Source of the DNA: JBAXAM01 sp964565935
Lineage (GTDB): Bacteria > Pseudomonadota > Gammaproteobacteria > UBA9339
NCBI GenBank assembly: GCA_964565935.1
Contig: CAZMGW010000019.1
Span: 1-20,292, forward strand
Reading direction: 5' to 3'
DNA length: 20,292 nt
Part shown: in pieces, positions 1-7,417 of the stretch
Layout of the letters: each line of letters starts with the position of its first letter
Position numbering within the stretch: the stretch's first letter is position 1
Made by a program: the position numbers and the translations under genes
Notes under the pieces: model-generated
What the model was told of the DNA's origin: nothing
What the model saw: only the letters and a program-made list of their open reading frames with translations
Databases searched by the model: none

Positions 1-56
1 GGCGAAAAGCTTCGCTTTCCGAAAACCTCCGACTCGCCCAACTGAGCTACGGGCGC
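1..56 (-). pseudogene. tRNA-Arg-like 5' fragment, probably deleted or disrupted
   Basis: Read on the minus strand from 56, the sequence begins GCGCCCG, TA, GCTC and AGTTGG, which is the acceptor 5' strand and D-arm of a proteobacterial tRNA-Arg, and GAGT closes the D-stem. What follows (CGGAGGTTTTCGG) cannot form an anticodon stem-loop. It resembles the variable/T-arm sequence GTCGGAGGTTCG instead, as if the anticodon arm had been deleted. The next bases, GCGAAGCTTTTCGC, form a small palindrome and do not continue as a T-stem. The window edge cuts the element, so an interrupted tRNA whose remainder lies outside cannot be ruled out. The D-arm half is clear; the deletion reading is inference. 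Confidence 0.45.
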
Positions 57-122
57 AAATTAAACAACGTGCGGCATTATATTTAAAAACATACTAATAA
101 TCCATGAAAATTTTACTTTTTT

Positions 123-151
123 GCGCGAAGGCGCTGTGCTAAAATTCGCGC
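123..151 (+). promoter_or_regulatory. Candidate extended -10 promoter of rpe-folD inside an inverted repeat
   Basis: TGTGC followed by TAAAAT (-10 hexamer at 140-145) forms an extended -10 element about 28 bases before the rpe start. No good -35 hexamer is present at 16-18 bp. The -10 overlaps an exact 7-bp inverted repeat, GCGCGAA at 123-129 and TTCGCGC at 145-151, with arm centres 22 bp apart, which could be an operator. The bases are seen directly; the function is inferred. Confidence 0.35.
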
Positions 152-172
152 GTCTAAATCAAAGAAAATATC

Positions 173-865
173 ATGCAAAAAGCTATTATCGCCCCATCTA
201 TTTTATCCGCTGATTTCTCTAGACTTGGCGCCGAGGTTGAAGCCGTTTTAAAAGCCGGCGCCGATATAATCCATTTTGATGTAATGGATAACCATTACGT
301 ACCAAACTTAACCTTTGGCCCAATCGTATGTGAAGCTTTGCGTAAATATGGAATCAAAGCACCAATCGACGTGCACTTGATGACTAAACCGGTCGACAAG
401 CTAATTGTCGATTTTGCCAAGGCTGGAGCAACTTATATTACTTTCCACCCTGAAGCCTCCGAGCATATCGACCGCAGCTTGCAACTAATTATCGATAACG
501 GCTGCAAAGCCGGGCTTGCGCTTAACCCAGCGACGCCAATTAATTATTTAGAACATGCTTGGGAAAAGCTCAGTTTAATTTTACTCATGTCTGTTAACCC
601 CGGTTTTGGGGGACAAAAATTTATCGAGAGCGTCTTACCTAAGATCTGCAAAGTTCGTGAGTTTATCAATGATAAAATCGTCGCCAACCATCATGAGGCG
701 CCATTACTCGAGGTTGATGGTGGCGTAAATCTCGATAATATTCAAAAAGTCGCTGCGGCTGGCGCCGATATCTTCGTTATGGGTTCGGCAATCTTCCACA
801 CTCAAGGCACATACGAAGAAACCATTGCCGCAATAAGAAAACTTTTAAAAAATACAAAAAGGTAA
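173..865 (+). CDS. rpe: Ribulose-phosphate 3-epimerase
   Basis: Cytosolic enzyme of the pentose phosphate pathway that interconverts D-ribulose 5-phosphate and D-xylulose 5-phosphate. The 230-residue protein is a complete TIM barrel. It opens with APSILSADFSRLG and carries the metal-binding and catalytic positions of the family: His34 and Asp36 in IIHFDVMD, His68 in DVHLM, and Asp182 in LEVDGGV. The phosphate-binding loops VNPGFGGQ (about 141-148) and GSAIF (204-208) are intact. Length is normal for the family. The ATG at 173 is preceded only by a weak AAAG ribosome-binding site. Only 3 bases separate its stop from the start of folD, so the two are almost certainly cotranscribed. Confidence 0.97.
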   Translation: MQKAIIAPSILSADFSRLGAEVEAVLKAGADIIHFDVMDNHYVPNLTFGPIVCEALRKYGIKAPIDVHLMTKPVDKLIVDFAKAGATYITFHPEASEHIDRSLQLIIDNGCKAGLALNPATPINYLEHAWEKLSLILLMSVNPGFGGQKFIESVLPKICKVREFINDKIVANHHEAPLLEVDGGVNLDNIQKVAAAGADIFVMGSAIFHTQGTYEETIAAIRKLLKNTKR

Positions 866-868
866 AAT

Positions 869-1729
869 ATGACCGCAAAAATAATAGATGGCTTGGCAGT
901 AGCTAAGGCATTACAACAAAAAATTGCCGAGCAAGTTAAAAGTCTAGTTGCCAATGGCTTAAGGGCGCCGGGATTGGCTGTGGTTATCGTTGGTGAAAAT
1001 CCAGCTTCAAAAATTTATGTCGAAAAAAAACGTAAGCTATGTCAAGAGCTCAGCATGATTTCACAAGACTATAATTTGCCAGAATCCGTATCTGAAACGG
1101 AGCTCTTAAATTTAATTGATGCTTTAAATAAGGATCAAACAATCGATGGCGTTTTAATCCAATTGCCTTTACCCAAGCACATCGATGGCAACAAAGTTTT
1201 AGAAAATATTCATCCGGACAAAGATGTCGATGGGTTTCACCCGTATAACATGGGAAGGCTTTCGATTGGCCAACCAGTGCTACGTCCATGCACCCCAAAA
1301 GGCATCATGACTTTGCTGCAATCGACTGGCGTTGACTTGCGCGGTAAAAATGCGGTAGTGATAGGTGCGTCCAATATCGTTGGCAAACCGATGGCAATGG
1401 AGCTAATTAATGCACGTTGTACCGTTACTGTTTGTCGCAGCACTACCCAAGATTTGCCTGGGGTGGTAAAGCGGGCTGATATCGTAGTTGCTGCAACTGG
1501 CGTGCCTCAAATGGTCAAGGGTGAATGGATAAAACCTGGCGCAATTGTGATTGATGTTGGGATTAATAAGCTTCCAAGTGGCAAGTTAGTTGGTGATGTC
1601 GATTTTGAACCGGCTAAAGAGATCGCTGGTTGGATTACTCCAGTTCCCGGCGGTGTTGGACCAATGACCGTAGCAACATTAATGGAAAATACCTTCTACG
1701 CTGCGACTGAACTGCATAGTAAAAAATAA
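869..1729 (+). CDS. folD: Bifunctional methylenetetrahydrofolate dehydrogenase/cyclohydrolase FolD
   Basis: Cytosolic enzyme that oxidises 5,10-methylene-THF to methenyl-THF with NADP and then hydrolyses it to 10-formyl-THF, supplying one-carbon units for purines and initiator fMet. The 286 residues match the usual length. Tyr50 and Lys54 lie in the signature NPASKIYVEKKRKLC, and Asp121 is in KDVDGFHP; these are the known catalytic positions. The Rossmann loop VVIGASNIVGKPM (about 163-175) and the C-terminal TPVPGGVGPMTVATLMENT are intact. An AAGG ribosome-binding site overlaps the end of rpe. The gene converges on ctpA with only 16 bases between stop codons, and no hairpin terminator is visible there. 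Confidence 0.97.
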   Translation: MTAKIIDGLAVAKALQQKIAEQVKSLVANGLRAPGLAVVIVGENPASKIYVEKKRKLCQELSMISQDYNLPESVSETELLNLIDALNKDQTIDGVLIQLPLPKHIDGNKVLENIHPDKDVDGFHPYNMGRLSIGQPVLRPCTPKGIMTLLQSTGVDLRGKNAVVIGASNIVGKPMAMELINARCTVTVCRSTTQDLPGVVKRADIVVAATGVPQMVKGEWIKPGAIVIDVGINKLPSGKLVGDVDFEPAKEIAGWITPVPGGVGPMTVATLMENTFYAATELHSKK

Positions 1730-1745
1730 AAAAAGGCCGCCAATC

Positions 1746-3086
1746 TTAAGTGCTTTTGTTTTTCATCACACTCAAGCTTTTCAAAATATGTAATGCTTCA
1801 TACAATTGGTAATCTTGGTGTACCAACTTAGACTCTGCCTTTGATTGCTTTTGTTGATCTTCTGGCTTTTTATTTTCATACAAGCTATCACTTTCCTCAT
1901 CACCATTTTGAATATGATCAACTAAAGCCGACTCATCAACTCTGGGTAAAGATTGAGCATCTTTGTCTTGTGGAATTTGTATGTCTTCTACATTAATATC
2001 TGGCTCAATACCTTTTGCCTGGATTGAATGCCCAAGTGGTGTGTAGTAGATAGATGTGGTTAGTTTAATCGCACTGCTTCTATCTATCGGGATCAAAACC
2101 TGCACCGAACCTTTACCAAAGCTACGAGTACCAACAATAATTGCGCGCTTATGATCTTGCAGAGCACCTGCAACAATTTCTGCAGCTGAAGCAGAACCCT
2201 CATTGATCAAAACCACTACAGGAACATTTGGCAATAATTCGCCAGCAGTAGCTTTCGCAATCAACTGCGCTTGTTCATCTTGACCCTTAGTATAAACGAT
2301 CAAGTCATTGCCTTTAAGCTTTGTCGAATCAAGAAAATCATCAGCAACTTGTACTGCAGAGTCAAATAAACCTCCAGGATTATTACGCACATCCAATATT
2401 AAGCCCTTCAAGTTTCCTTTTGATGCTTTTTGCAATTTATTAATTGCCTTTATCATGTCTTGTGCTGTTGACTCCTGAAAAACAGACAATCGAATATAAC
2501 CATAGCCTGGTTCAAGCAGTTTATCGTCTTTTACCGATTTGACTTTAATAATTTCGCGCCGCAAACTAATAATCCTCGGCTTGCTTTCGTTTTTGCGAAT
2601 AATTGTTAAGTTTAATTTACTGCCTTTGGCTCCGCGCATCATACCGACAGCATCGCTCAATGTCATATCACGAACAAATTTGTTATTAATCTGAACTATG
2701 TAGTCACCAGCCTTAATATCTGCGCGGTAAGCTGGAGTATCATCAAGCGGAGCAATAACTTTAATGGCTCCCCGATCAGGAGCAACCAACACACCAATGC
2801 CGCCAAACTTACCACGAGTTTCAAGTTCAAGCTCTCTAAGTGCTTCTGGACCAAGATATTCCGAGTGAGGGTCTAAACCAGCAAGCATTCCACTAATAGC
2901 CATATCAAGCAAAGCGGCTTTATCAATGGACTTATAATAATATTGTTTAACATTATTAATCATCGTTGTTAGACGCTGTAAATCTTTTTTGGATATAACA
3001 TCTTCTTCAGCTTTAATGGCAGTCGCATTGAATACAAACAGGCATAACGCCATGTTTAGAATAACTATTTTTAGACACTTTGGCAT
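1746..3086 (-). CDS. ctpA: Carboxy-terminal processing protease, S41 family (CtpA-like)
   Basis: Exported serine protease that trims or degrades periplasmic proteins from their C-termini. A signal peptide covers about residues 1-26 (hydrophobic VILNMALCLFVF, then AIKA before EED). A PDZ domain follows at about 95-165 (GGIGVLV start). The S41 protease core contains the Ser/Lys dyad: Ser300 in NEGSASAAEI and Lys325 in RSFGKGS, with the 25-residue spacing known for CtpB-type enzymes. The acidic, Lys/Gln-rich tail ends in YQLYEALHILKSL, as in gammaproteobacterial homologues. AAGGA sits 6-7 bases before the ATG. It is the third gene of gpmI-envC-ctpA, 30 bases after envC. Pairing with EnvC suggests a cell-wall role, possibly turnover of hydrolase factors; this is inference. 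Confidence 0.94.
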   Translation of the reverse strand: MPKCLKIVILNMALCLFVFNATAIKAEEDVISKKDLQRLTTMINNVKQYYYKSIDKAALLDMAISGMLAGLDPHSEYLGPEALRELELETRGKFGGIGVLVAPDRGAIKVIAPLDDTPAYRADIKAGDYIVQINNKFVRDMTLSDAVGMMRGAKGSKLNLTIIRKNESKPRIISLRREIIKVKSVKDDKLLEPGYGYIRLSVFQESTAQDMIKAINKLQKASKGNLKGLILDVRNNPGGLFDSAVQVADDFLDSTKLKGNDLIVYTKGQDEQAQLIAKATAGELLPNVPVVVLINEGSASAAEIVAGALQDHKRAIIVGTRSFGKGSVQVLIPIDRSSAIKLTTSIYYTPLGHSIQAKGIEPDINVEDIQIPQDKDAQSLPRVDESALVDHIQNGDEESDSLYENKKPEDQQKQSKAESKLVHQDYQLYEALHILKSLSVMKNKST

Positions 3087-3116
3087 AAAACATCCTTAAC
3101 AATAACTAATTTATAT

Positions 3117-4271
3117 CTATCTGGAACTGGTTCGGCACCACTGTTCCGGATTAACCGGTTTACCATTGTAACGAATTGCAAAATAAAGTCCCGATTCTTC
3201 GTAACCATTTTTACCCACCACTGACACTATCTCGCCCGCCTCTACCCTATCGTTTACCTTTTTGCGAAAACTATTGTTGTATCCATAAAGGCTCATATAA
3301 CCACTTCCATGATCAATAATCAACAATAAACCATAACCTGTGAACCAATTAGCATACACTACTCGGCCTGACGAAATTGCACGTACTGCTTGATTTTCTG
3401 GGGCTGATATAATGACACCGCTCCACGTCCAGGAACTCTGTTCAATAGAACTGCCAAAATGAGTGGTTATAGTTCCCTTAGTTGGCCAGACAAAGACCCT
3501 GCATAATTGCGCCATCAATCTGTACGATATTTTCACTGCTGCTTTGTGCTGAACTGGAACTGCCGCCAGCCTGGATATCAATTTCTCCAAATTACTCTTT
3601 GCACTAAGCAATTGTTTTAATTTATTATTTTGTGATGCTATTTTATTTTTTAATGAACCAAGAAGCTTATTTCGCTCCTCCTGCATTTTAATTAGCTCAT
3701 TTTTTTGTTGCTGCTGTTTAGTTTCAAGATTCTCTAAAATCTTGGTTTGTTTTTTAATTTGTTGTTTATTTTGCTCAATACTAACCAGGGTTTTTTTAAT
3801 ATCCTTCATTTGCTCAAGCCGCGCTGCGAAAACATATCGGTGATATGCCAAAAGTAAGTTAGGATTTAACCGCCCCCCCTGATCCAAAATGGTTTTAAAA
3901 TAGTTCGTGCGCTCAAGCTGATAAGCTGATTTTATTTGCGCAGAAAAAGCCTGCCGCGCCTCTTTTAATTTCAGCTGCTGTTTTGTTTGATCGTTTGTTA
4001 ACTTTGTCAAAACGCTCTTTTGATGTTTAAGTTTTTTTTGTGTTACTCGATAATCATTTTCTAAAGTTTTAATTTTTGTTTTAAGATTTTTTAGTTGTTG
4101 CTCAACCGATACTTGCTGTTTTGCTTTTTGATTAATATCGGTCTTAACCTTAGTGATTTGATTGAGCAGGCTTTTGAGTTTGGTGTGATGGCTTGCTGCG
4201 CTGGCTGATGTACACAGACAGGCAATGCTTAAAATAACTACAATTATTGTTTTCGGTAATTGGTTTAACAC
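3117..4271 (-). CDS. envC: Murein hydrolase activator EnvC (degenerate LytM/M23 protein)
   Basis: Periplasmic activator of the septal amidases AmiA/AmiB, recruited by FtsEX in E. coli. A signal peptide spans about residues 1-25 (hydrophobic IIVVILSIACLC, then SASA). Residues about 30-235 are a long Lys/Gln-rich coiled coil, and residues 260-384 are an M23/LytM domain starting FVWPTKGTITTHFG. The zinc-ligand motifs of active M23 enzymes are lost: the usual HxGxD is WSGVI, and the HxH-type motif is GLYFAIRYNG. This is the known EnvC condition, and DHGSGYMSLYGYN closely matches that family. Translation appears to start at GTG with no clear Shine-Dalgarno, 19 bases after the gpmI stop, so translational coupling is likely. 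E. coli has the same gpmI-envC order. Confidence 0.94.
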   Translation of the reverse strand: MLNQLPKTIIVVILSIACLCTSASAASHHTKLKSLLNQITKVKTDINQKAKQQVSVEQQLKNLKTKIKTLENDYRVTQKKLKHQKSVLTKLTNDQTKQQLKLKEARQAFSAQIKSAYQLERTNYFKTILDQGGRLNPNLLLAYHRYVFAARLEQMKDIKKTLVSIEQNKQQIKKQTKILENLETKQQQQKNELIKMQEERNKLLGSLKNKIASQNNKLKQLLSAKSNLEKLISRLAAVPVQHKAAVKISYRLMAQLCRVFVWPTKGTITTHFGSSIEQSSWTWSGVIISAPENQAVRAISSGRVVYANWFTGYGLLLIIDHGSGYMSLYGYNNSFRKKVNDRVEAGEIVSVVGKNGYEESGLYFAIRYNGKPVNPEQWCRTSSR

Positions 4272-4290
4272 TTTGATTACATTAAATATT

Positions 4291-5841
4291 TTATACTAAC
4301 ACCACCATTGATTCGCCGGTCATTTCTTTTGGCTTCTCAATTCCCATGAGGTATAGCAATGTTGGAGCAACATCGATCAATTTACCAACATCTTTCGTAA
4401 CATTTGCTGAGCGCCCCACGTAAATAAATGGCACCAGATTCGTGGTATGGGCTGTAAAAGGCTGCCCCGTTTCCAAATCAACCATTTTTTCAGCATTACC
4501 GTGATCAGCGATTATCACCATCTCCCCGCCAACTTCTTGAATAGCGCTAACCACACGCCCAAGACAGGTGTCAACTGCCTCAACCGCTTTTACCCCAGCC
4601 TCAAGAATACCAGTATGTCCAACCATATCTGGATTGGCATAATTACAAATAATCATGTCATACTTTTGTAGTCGTATAGCTTCAAGTAATTTTTCCGTAA
4701 CTTCAAACGCGCTCATCTCCGGCTTTAGGTCATAAGTCGCAATCTTTGGCGATTGCACCAAAATACGATCTTCTTTATCAAAAGGCTGTTCGCGACCGCC
4801 ATTAACAAAATAAGTAACATGAGCATATTTTTCAGTTTCAGCGATTCTTAGTTGCGCAAGCCCGTTATCCTCTACAACTTCGCCTAAAATATGGGTTAAA
4901 TTATCCGTCGGATAAGCAACTTTTACATTTAAATCTGCTGCATATTCGGTCAAAGTCACATAGTCTGTAAGCTTAGGTGTAACCTCCCGCTTAAAACCAT
5001 CAAACTGTGGATCCGTAAAAGCGTAGCTTAGCTCCCGACCACGATCCGAACGAAAGTTCATAAAAATAATCGAATCACCATCTTTTATGGTGACCGGCTG
5101 TTCATTTTCAGGATGAATAGCGGTTGGCTTGACAAACTCGTCAGTTTCTCCGCGAGCATATGCCGATTCTAGCGCGGCCACTGCATCGGCAAAATGATAA
5201 TCTGTCTTGCCTAAAGTAAACAAGTCATAAGCAACTTGGACACGCTCCCAACGCTTATCACGATCCATCCCATAATAACGCCCACCGATTGAAGCGATTT
5301 TGCCACAACCAAGGGCCTGCATTTTATTTTTCATCGATTGGATTGGTTCTAAGGCTGATTTTGGTGGGGTATCGCGACCATCAAGAAAAGCATGCACACA
5401 AATATTTTTTAACCCACGTTTGACCGCCAACTCAACCATTGCTTCAATGTGAGTATTGCGACTATGCACGCCGCCATTGGAAAGCAAGCCAAAAACATGA
5501 AGAGCTTTGCCCGCTGCGATAGCATCATCAACAGCCTTATCTAAAACAGGGTTTTCAAAAAACTTGCCAGTTTCAATCGCAATATCAATCTTGGTTAGAT
5601 CTTGCAGCACATACCTTCCAGAACCAATATGCAAATGCCCAACCTCAGAATTCCCCATTTGACCTCGCGGTAAGCCAACATCTAAACCCGAAGCTGAAAG
5701 CAGCGCATGCGGGCATTTTTGCCACAATTTATCAAAATTGGGTTTTTTAGCTGCGGTTACTGCATTACCAACTGTTTCTTCGCTGTACCCCCACCCATCA
5801 AGGATCAAGAGCATAATTGGACGGTGTGCTAGTGTAGTCAT
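4291..5841 (-). CDS. gpmI: 2,3-bisphosphoglycerate-independent phosphoglycerate mutase
   Basis: Glycolytic/gluconeogenic enzyme interconverting 3- and 2-phosphoglycerate without a bisphosphoglycerate cofactor, using two Mn ions and a phosphoserine intermediate. The 516 residues are the typical length. The alkaline-phosphatase-like core is complete: LLILDGWGYS (metal-binding Asp15), the nucleophile Ser65 in GQMGNSEVGH, then GGVHSRNTHI, FLDGRDTPP, GGRYYGMDRD and NFRSDRGREL of the phosphotransferase domain, and the second metal site ADHGNAEKM with the following TAHTTNLVP. First gene of the gpmI-envC-ctpA operon, divergent from the rhodanese/secB unit as in enterobacteria. The ribosome-binding site is weak (AGAG about 9 bases upstream). 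Confidence 0.97.
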   Translation of the reverse strand: MTTLAHRPIMLLILDGWGYSEETVGNAVTAAKKPNFDKLWQKCPHALLSASGLDVGLPRGQMGNSEVGHLHIGSGRYVLQDLTKIDIAIETGKFFENPVLDKAVDDAIAAGKALHVFGLLSNGGVHSRNTHIEAMVELAVKRGLKNICVHAFLDGRDTPPKSALEPIQSMKNKMQALGCGKIASIGGRYYGMDRDKRWERVQVAYDLFTLGKTDYHFADAVAALESAYARGETDEFVKPTAIHPENEQPVTIKDGDSIIFMNFRSDRGRELSYAFTDPQFDGFKREVTPKLTDYVTLTEYAADLNVKVAYPTDNLTHILGEVVEDNGLAQLRIAETEKYAHVTYFVNGGREQPFDKEDRILVQSPKIATYDLKPEMSAFEVTEKLLEAIRLQKYDMIICNYANPDMVGHTGILEAGVKAVEAVDTCLGRVVSAIQEVGGEMVIIADHGNAEKMVDLETGQPFTAHTTNLVPFIYVGRSANVTKDVGKLIDVAPTLLYLMGIEKPKEMTGESMVVLV

Positions 5842-5884
5842 GTTTTTTCTCTAAATAGTTTAACTATTACGTTATTGTAAAGAT

Positions 5885-5890
5885 ATTATA
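5885..5890 (-). promoter_or_regulatory. Candidate -10 box of the gpmI operon
   Basis: A consensus TATAAT lies on the minus strand about 44 bases before the gpmI ATG in the divergent intergenic region. No convincing -35 hexamer is found at 16-18 bp, so the assignment rests on the -10 and its position. Confidence 0.35.
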
Positions 5891-5966
5891 AATAATCTCA
5901 AACAAAACCTTTATAAAAACACATTCTCCAGGCAAGCTAAGAAAACTGAATTTTAACTTAGATTTT

Positions 5967-5997
5967 TTGCCAATCTTAATTTATAATGCGCTGGCAA
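5967..5997 (+). promoter_or_regulatory. Candidate -10 box of the rhodanese-secB unit within an inverted repeat
   Basis: A perfect TATAAT at 5982-5987 lies 45 bases before the ATG at 6033. It is flanked by an exact inverted repeat, TTGCCA (5967-5972) and TGGCAA (5992-5997), with centres 25 bp apart. The left arm is too close to the -10 to act as a -35. A repressor or activator site overlapping the promoter is possible but not shown. Confidence 0.35.
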
Positions 5998-6032
5998 TTA
6001 AATGACAAAAATAATTTCTTGATAAAATCATT

Positions 6033-6491
6033 ATGAATACAAAACAAATTTTACAATTTATACAAAACCATTGGGCATTATGTGCGGCATTTGCTGCAGT
6101 AGCAGCACTGTTAATCTTTGAAGAATTCAAAAACAAGGTCGGTGGAATACCAAAGATCTCGGCACAACAACTTATCATGCTAATTAATCGCGAAAATGCG
6201 GTCACTGTTGATCTGCGCAATCAAAAAGCGTTTGCTACTGGGCATATTATTGACTCGATTAATATTGAATATGCCACCTTTGACGCTCACATAAAAAAGA
6301 TTGAACCACATAAAAACCATTCTCTGGTCTTAATAGACGACAGCGATACTAACGTTGCTTCAATAGGCGCCAAGCTACAAAAGCAAGGTTTTTCCAAAAT
6401 TTATGCTTTATCCGGTGGCCTGCAAGCCTGGAAAAGCGCCAATCTACCTCTAACAAAAAATCAATCAAACACAAAAGCTAAGGAGACTTAA
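6033..6491 (+). CDS. Membrane-anchored rhodanese-like protein (YibN type) lacking the catalytic cysteine
   Basis: One N-terminal transmembrane segment (about residues 14-29, WALCAAFAAVAALLIF) is followed by a single rhodanese domain at about 42-140, the YibN arrangement. Fold landmarks are present: VTVDLRNQKAFATGHIIDSINI, then FSKIYALSGGLQAWKSANLPL split over 120-140. The active-site loop normally reads like YCDSG, but here it is IDDSDTN: Asp102 occupies the cysteine position, and the domain contains no Cys at all (the only one, Cys17, is in the membrane segment). Sulfurtransferase activity is therefore unlikely; a structural or regulatory role is inferred. Its stop directly abuts the secB ATG. 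The YibN-SecB neighbourhood is conserved in gammaproteobacteria. No clear ribosome-binding site precedes the start. Confidence 0.88.
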   Translation: MNTKQILQFIQNHWALCAAFAAVAALLIFEEFKNKVGGIPKISAQQLIMLINRENAVTVDLRNQKAFATGHIIDSINIEYATFDAHIKKIEPHKNHSLVLIDDSDTNVASIGAKLQKQGFSKIYALSGGLQAWKSANLPLTKNQSNTKAKET

Positions 6492-6959
6492 ATGACAAAA
6501 AAACATCACGAAGAATCGGCCCAACCTCAAACCGAATCGCAACATGAGTTTGGAATCCAACGTATTTACATTAAAGATCTCTCCTATGAGGCACCAAACA
6601 CACCCGAAGCATTCCAAACTGAATGGGAACCACAGGTTGATTTTAACTTACACTCTAATTCAAAAAAAATAACTGACCATGTTTACGAGGTGGTATTACA
6701 AATTACGGCCACTGTTAAATTAAAAGATAAAACCGCTTTCTTGGTTGAGGTAAAACAAGCGGGTATATTTACGCTAAAAGGGTTCAGTGAAGAATCGCTT
6801 GGCCAAATGCTTGGCAGCTACTGCCCTAATATTTTATTCCCATATGCACGCGAACTTGTATCTGCAACCATAGGCCGCGGAAGTTTCCCTCCGTTGTACT
6901 TGGCACCTATTAATTTTGATCTTATGTATCAAGAGCAGCTAAAACAGCAGAACCATTAA
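6492..6959 (+). CDS. secB: Protein-export chaperone SecB
   Basis: Cytosolic tetrameric chaperone that holds precursors unfolded and hands them to SecA at the Sec translocon. The 155 residues match the family. Recognisable segments are FGIQRIYIKDLSYEAPNTP, an EWEPQVDFNL strand, the core YEVVLQITATVK, LVEVKQAGIF, and the C-terminal region CPNILFPYARELVSATIGRG followed by FPPLYLAPINFDLMYQEQL. The N-terminal 17 residues are polar and variable, as is common. AAGGAG lies 6 bases before the ATG, inside the end of the rhodanese gene, so the pair is cotranscribed. Unlike E. coli, no grxC lies between them and no gpsA follows; infA comes next. Confidence 0.96.
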   Translation: MTKKHHEESAQPQTESQHEFGIQRIYIKDLSYEAPNTPEAFQTEWEPQVDFNLHSNSKKITDHVYEVVLQITATVKLKDKTAFLVEVKQAGIFTLKGFSEESLGQMLGSYCPNILFPYARELVSATIGRGSFPPLYLAPINFDLMYQEQLKQQNH

Positions 6960-7046
6960 CAGCCCTAATTAAGTAACGCATAAAATTGTGGAAGCGCGTA
7001 CACAACGAGGCAGTGTGGCAAAAAACCATGCCTTCAAAAGAAGTCT

Positions 7047-7093
7047 ATTGATTATTACCAGATCTTAAGGCAATATCTGGAGCATTGATTATT
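7047..7093 (+). repeat. 10-bp direct repeat flanking a small hairpin in the infA leader
   Basis: ATTGATTATT occurs exactly at 7047-7056 and 7084-7093. Between the copies lies an inverted repeat, CCAGAT (7058-7063) and ATCTGG (7075-7080), with an 11-base loop. The element ends 14 bases before the infA ATG. No T-run follows the stem, so it is not an intrinsic terminator. It could be a leader structure of infA or a small insertion with target duplication; both are inference. Confidence 0.4.
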
Positions 7094-7107
7094 CAAACTG
7101 AGGAGTT

Positions 7108-7356
7108 ATGGCCAAAGAAGATAGCATAGAAATAGAAGGCGTTATAGCTGAAACCTTACCAAATACAACGTTTCGGGTAAGACTAGAAAACGGTCACCTT
7201 GTAAACGCCCACATTTGCGGCAAAATGCGTAAAAATTACATTCGTTTACTTACTGGCGACGCCGTCACTGTAGAATTAACACCATACGATCTTAGCAAAG
7301 GCCGCATAATTTATCGTAAGCTTGATAAAAAATCCGGAAGACCCCAATCCAAATAA
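7108..7356 (+). CDS. infA: Translation initiation factor IF-1
   Basis: Small OB-fold protein that binds the ribosomal A site during initiation together with IF-2 and IF-3. The sequence is nearly canonical: MAKEDSIEIEGVIAETLPNT, FRVRLENGHLVNAHICGKMR, then KNYIRLLTGDAVTVELTPYD and LSKGRIIYR. The usual product ends at about 72 residues just after this last motif. Here a basic tail of about 10 residues (KLDKKSGRPQSK) makes it 82. The start is fixed by the conserved MAKED and by GAGGAG just upstream. It lies alone on the plus strand, 148 bases after secB and 61 before mnmA. Confidence 0.97.
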   Translation: MAKEDSIEIEGVIAETLPNTTFRVRLENGHLVNAHICGKMRKNYIRLLTGDAVTVELTPYDLSKGRIIYRKLDKKSGRPQSK

Positions 7357-7417
7357 CAACACTTTGTTTTGTATAAGTTATTGTCGCCTACCGTTTCGTT
7401 AAAAGAGATATTTTTGC

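Noticed and set aside
1730..1745. Possible bidirectional terminator between folD and ctpA
   Set aside because: Only an A-run and GGCCGCC are present; no stem of useful length can be formed in or around the 16 bases.
3117..3540. EnvC M23 domain without zinc ligands, considered as a damaged peptidase
   Set aside because: EnvC proteins are known to have a degenerate LytM domain and act as amidase activators, so the loss is expected.
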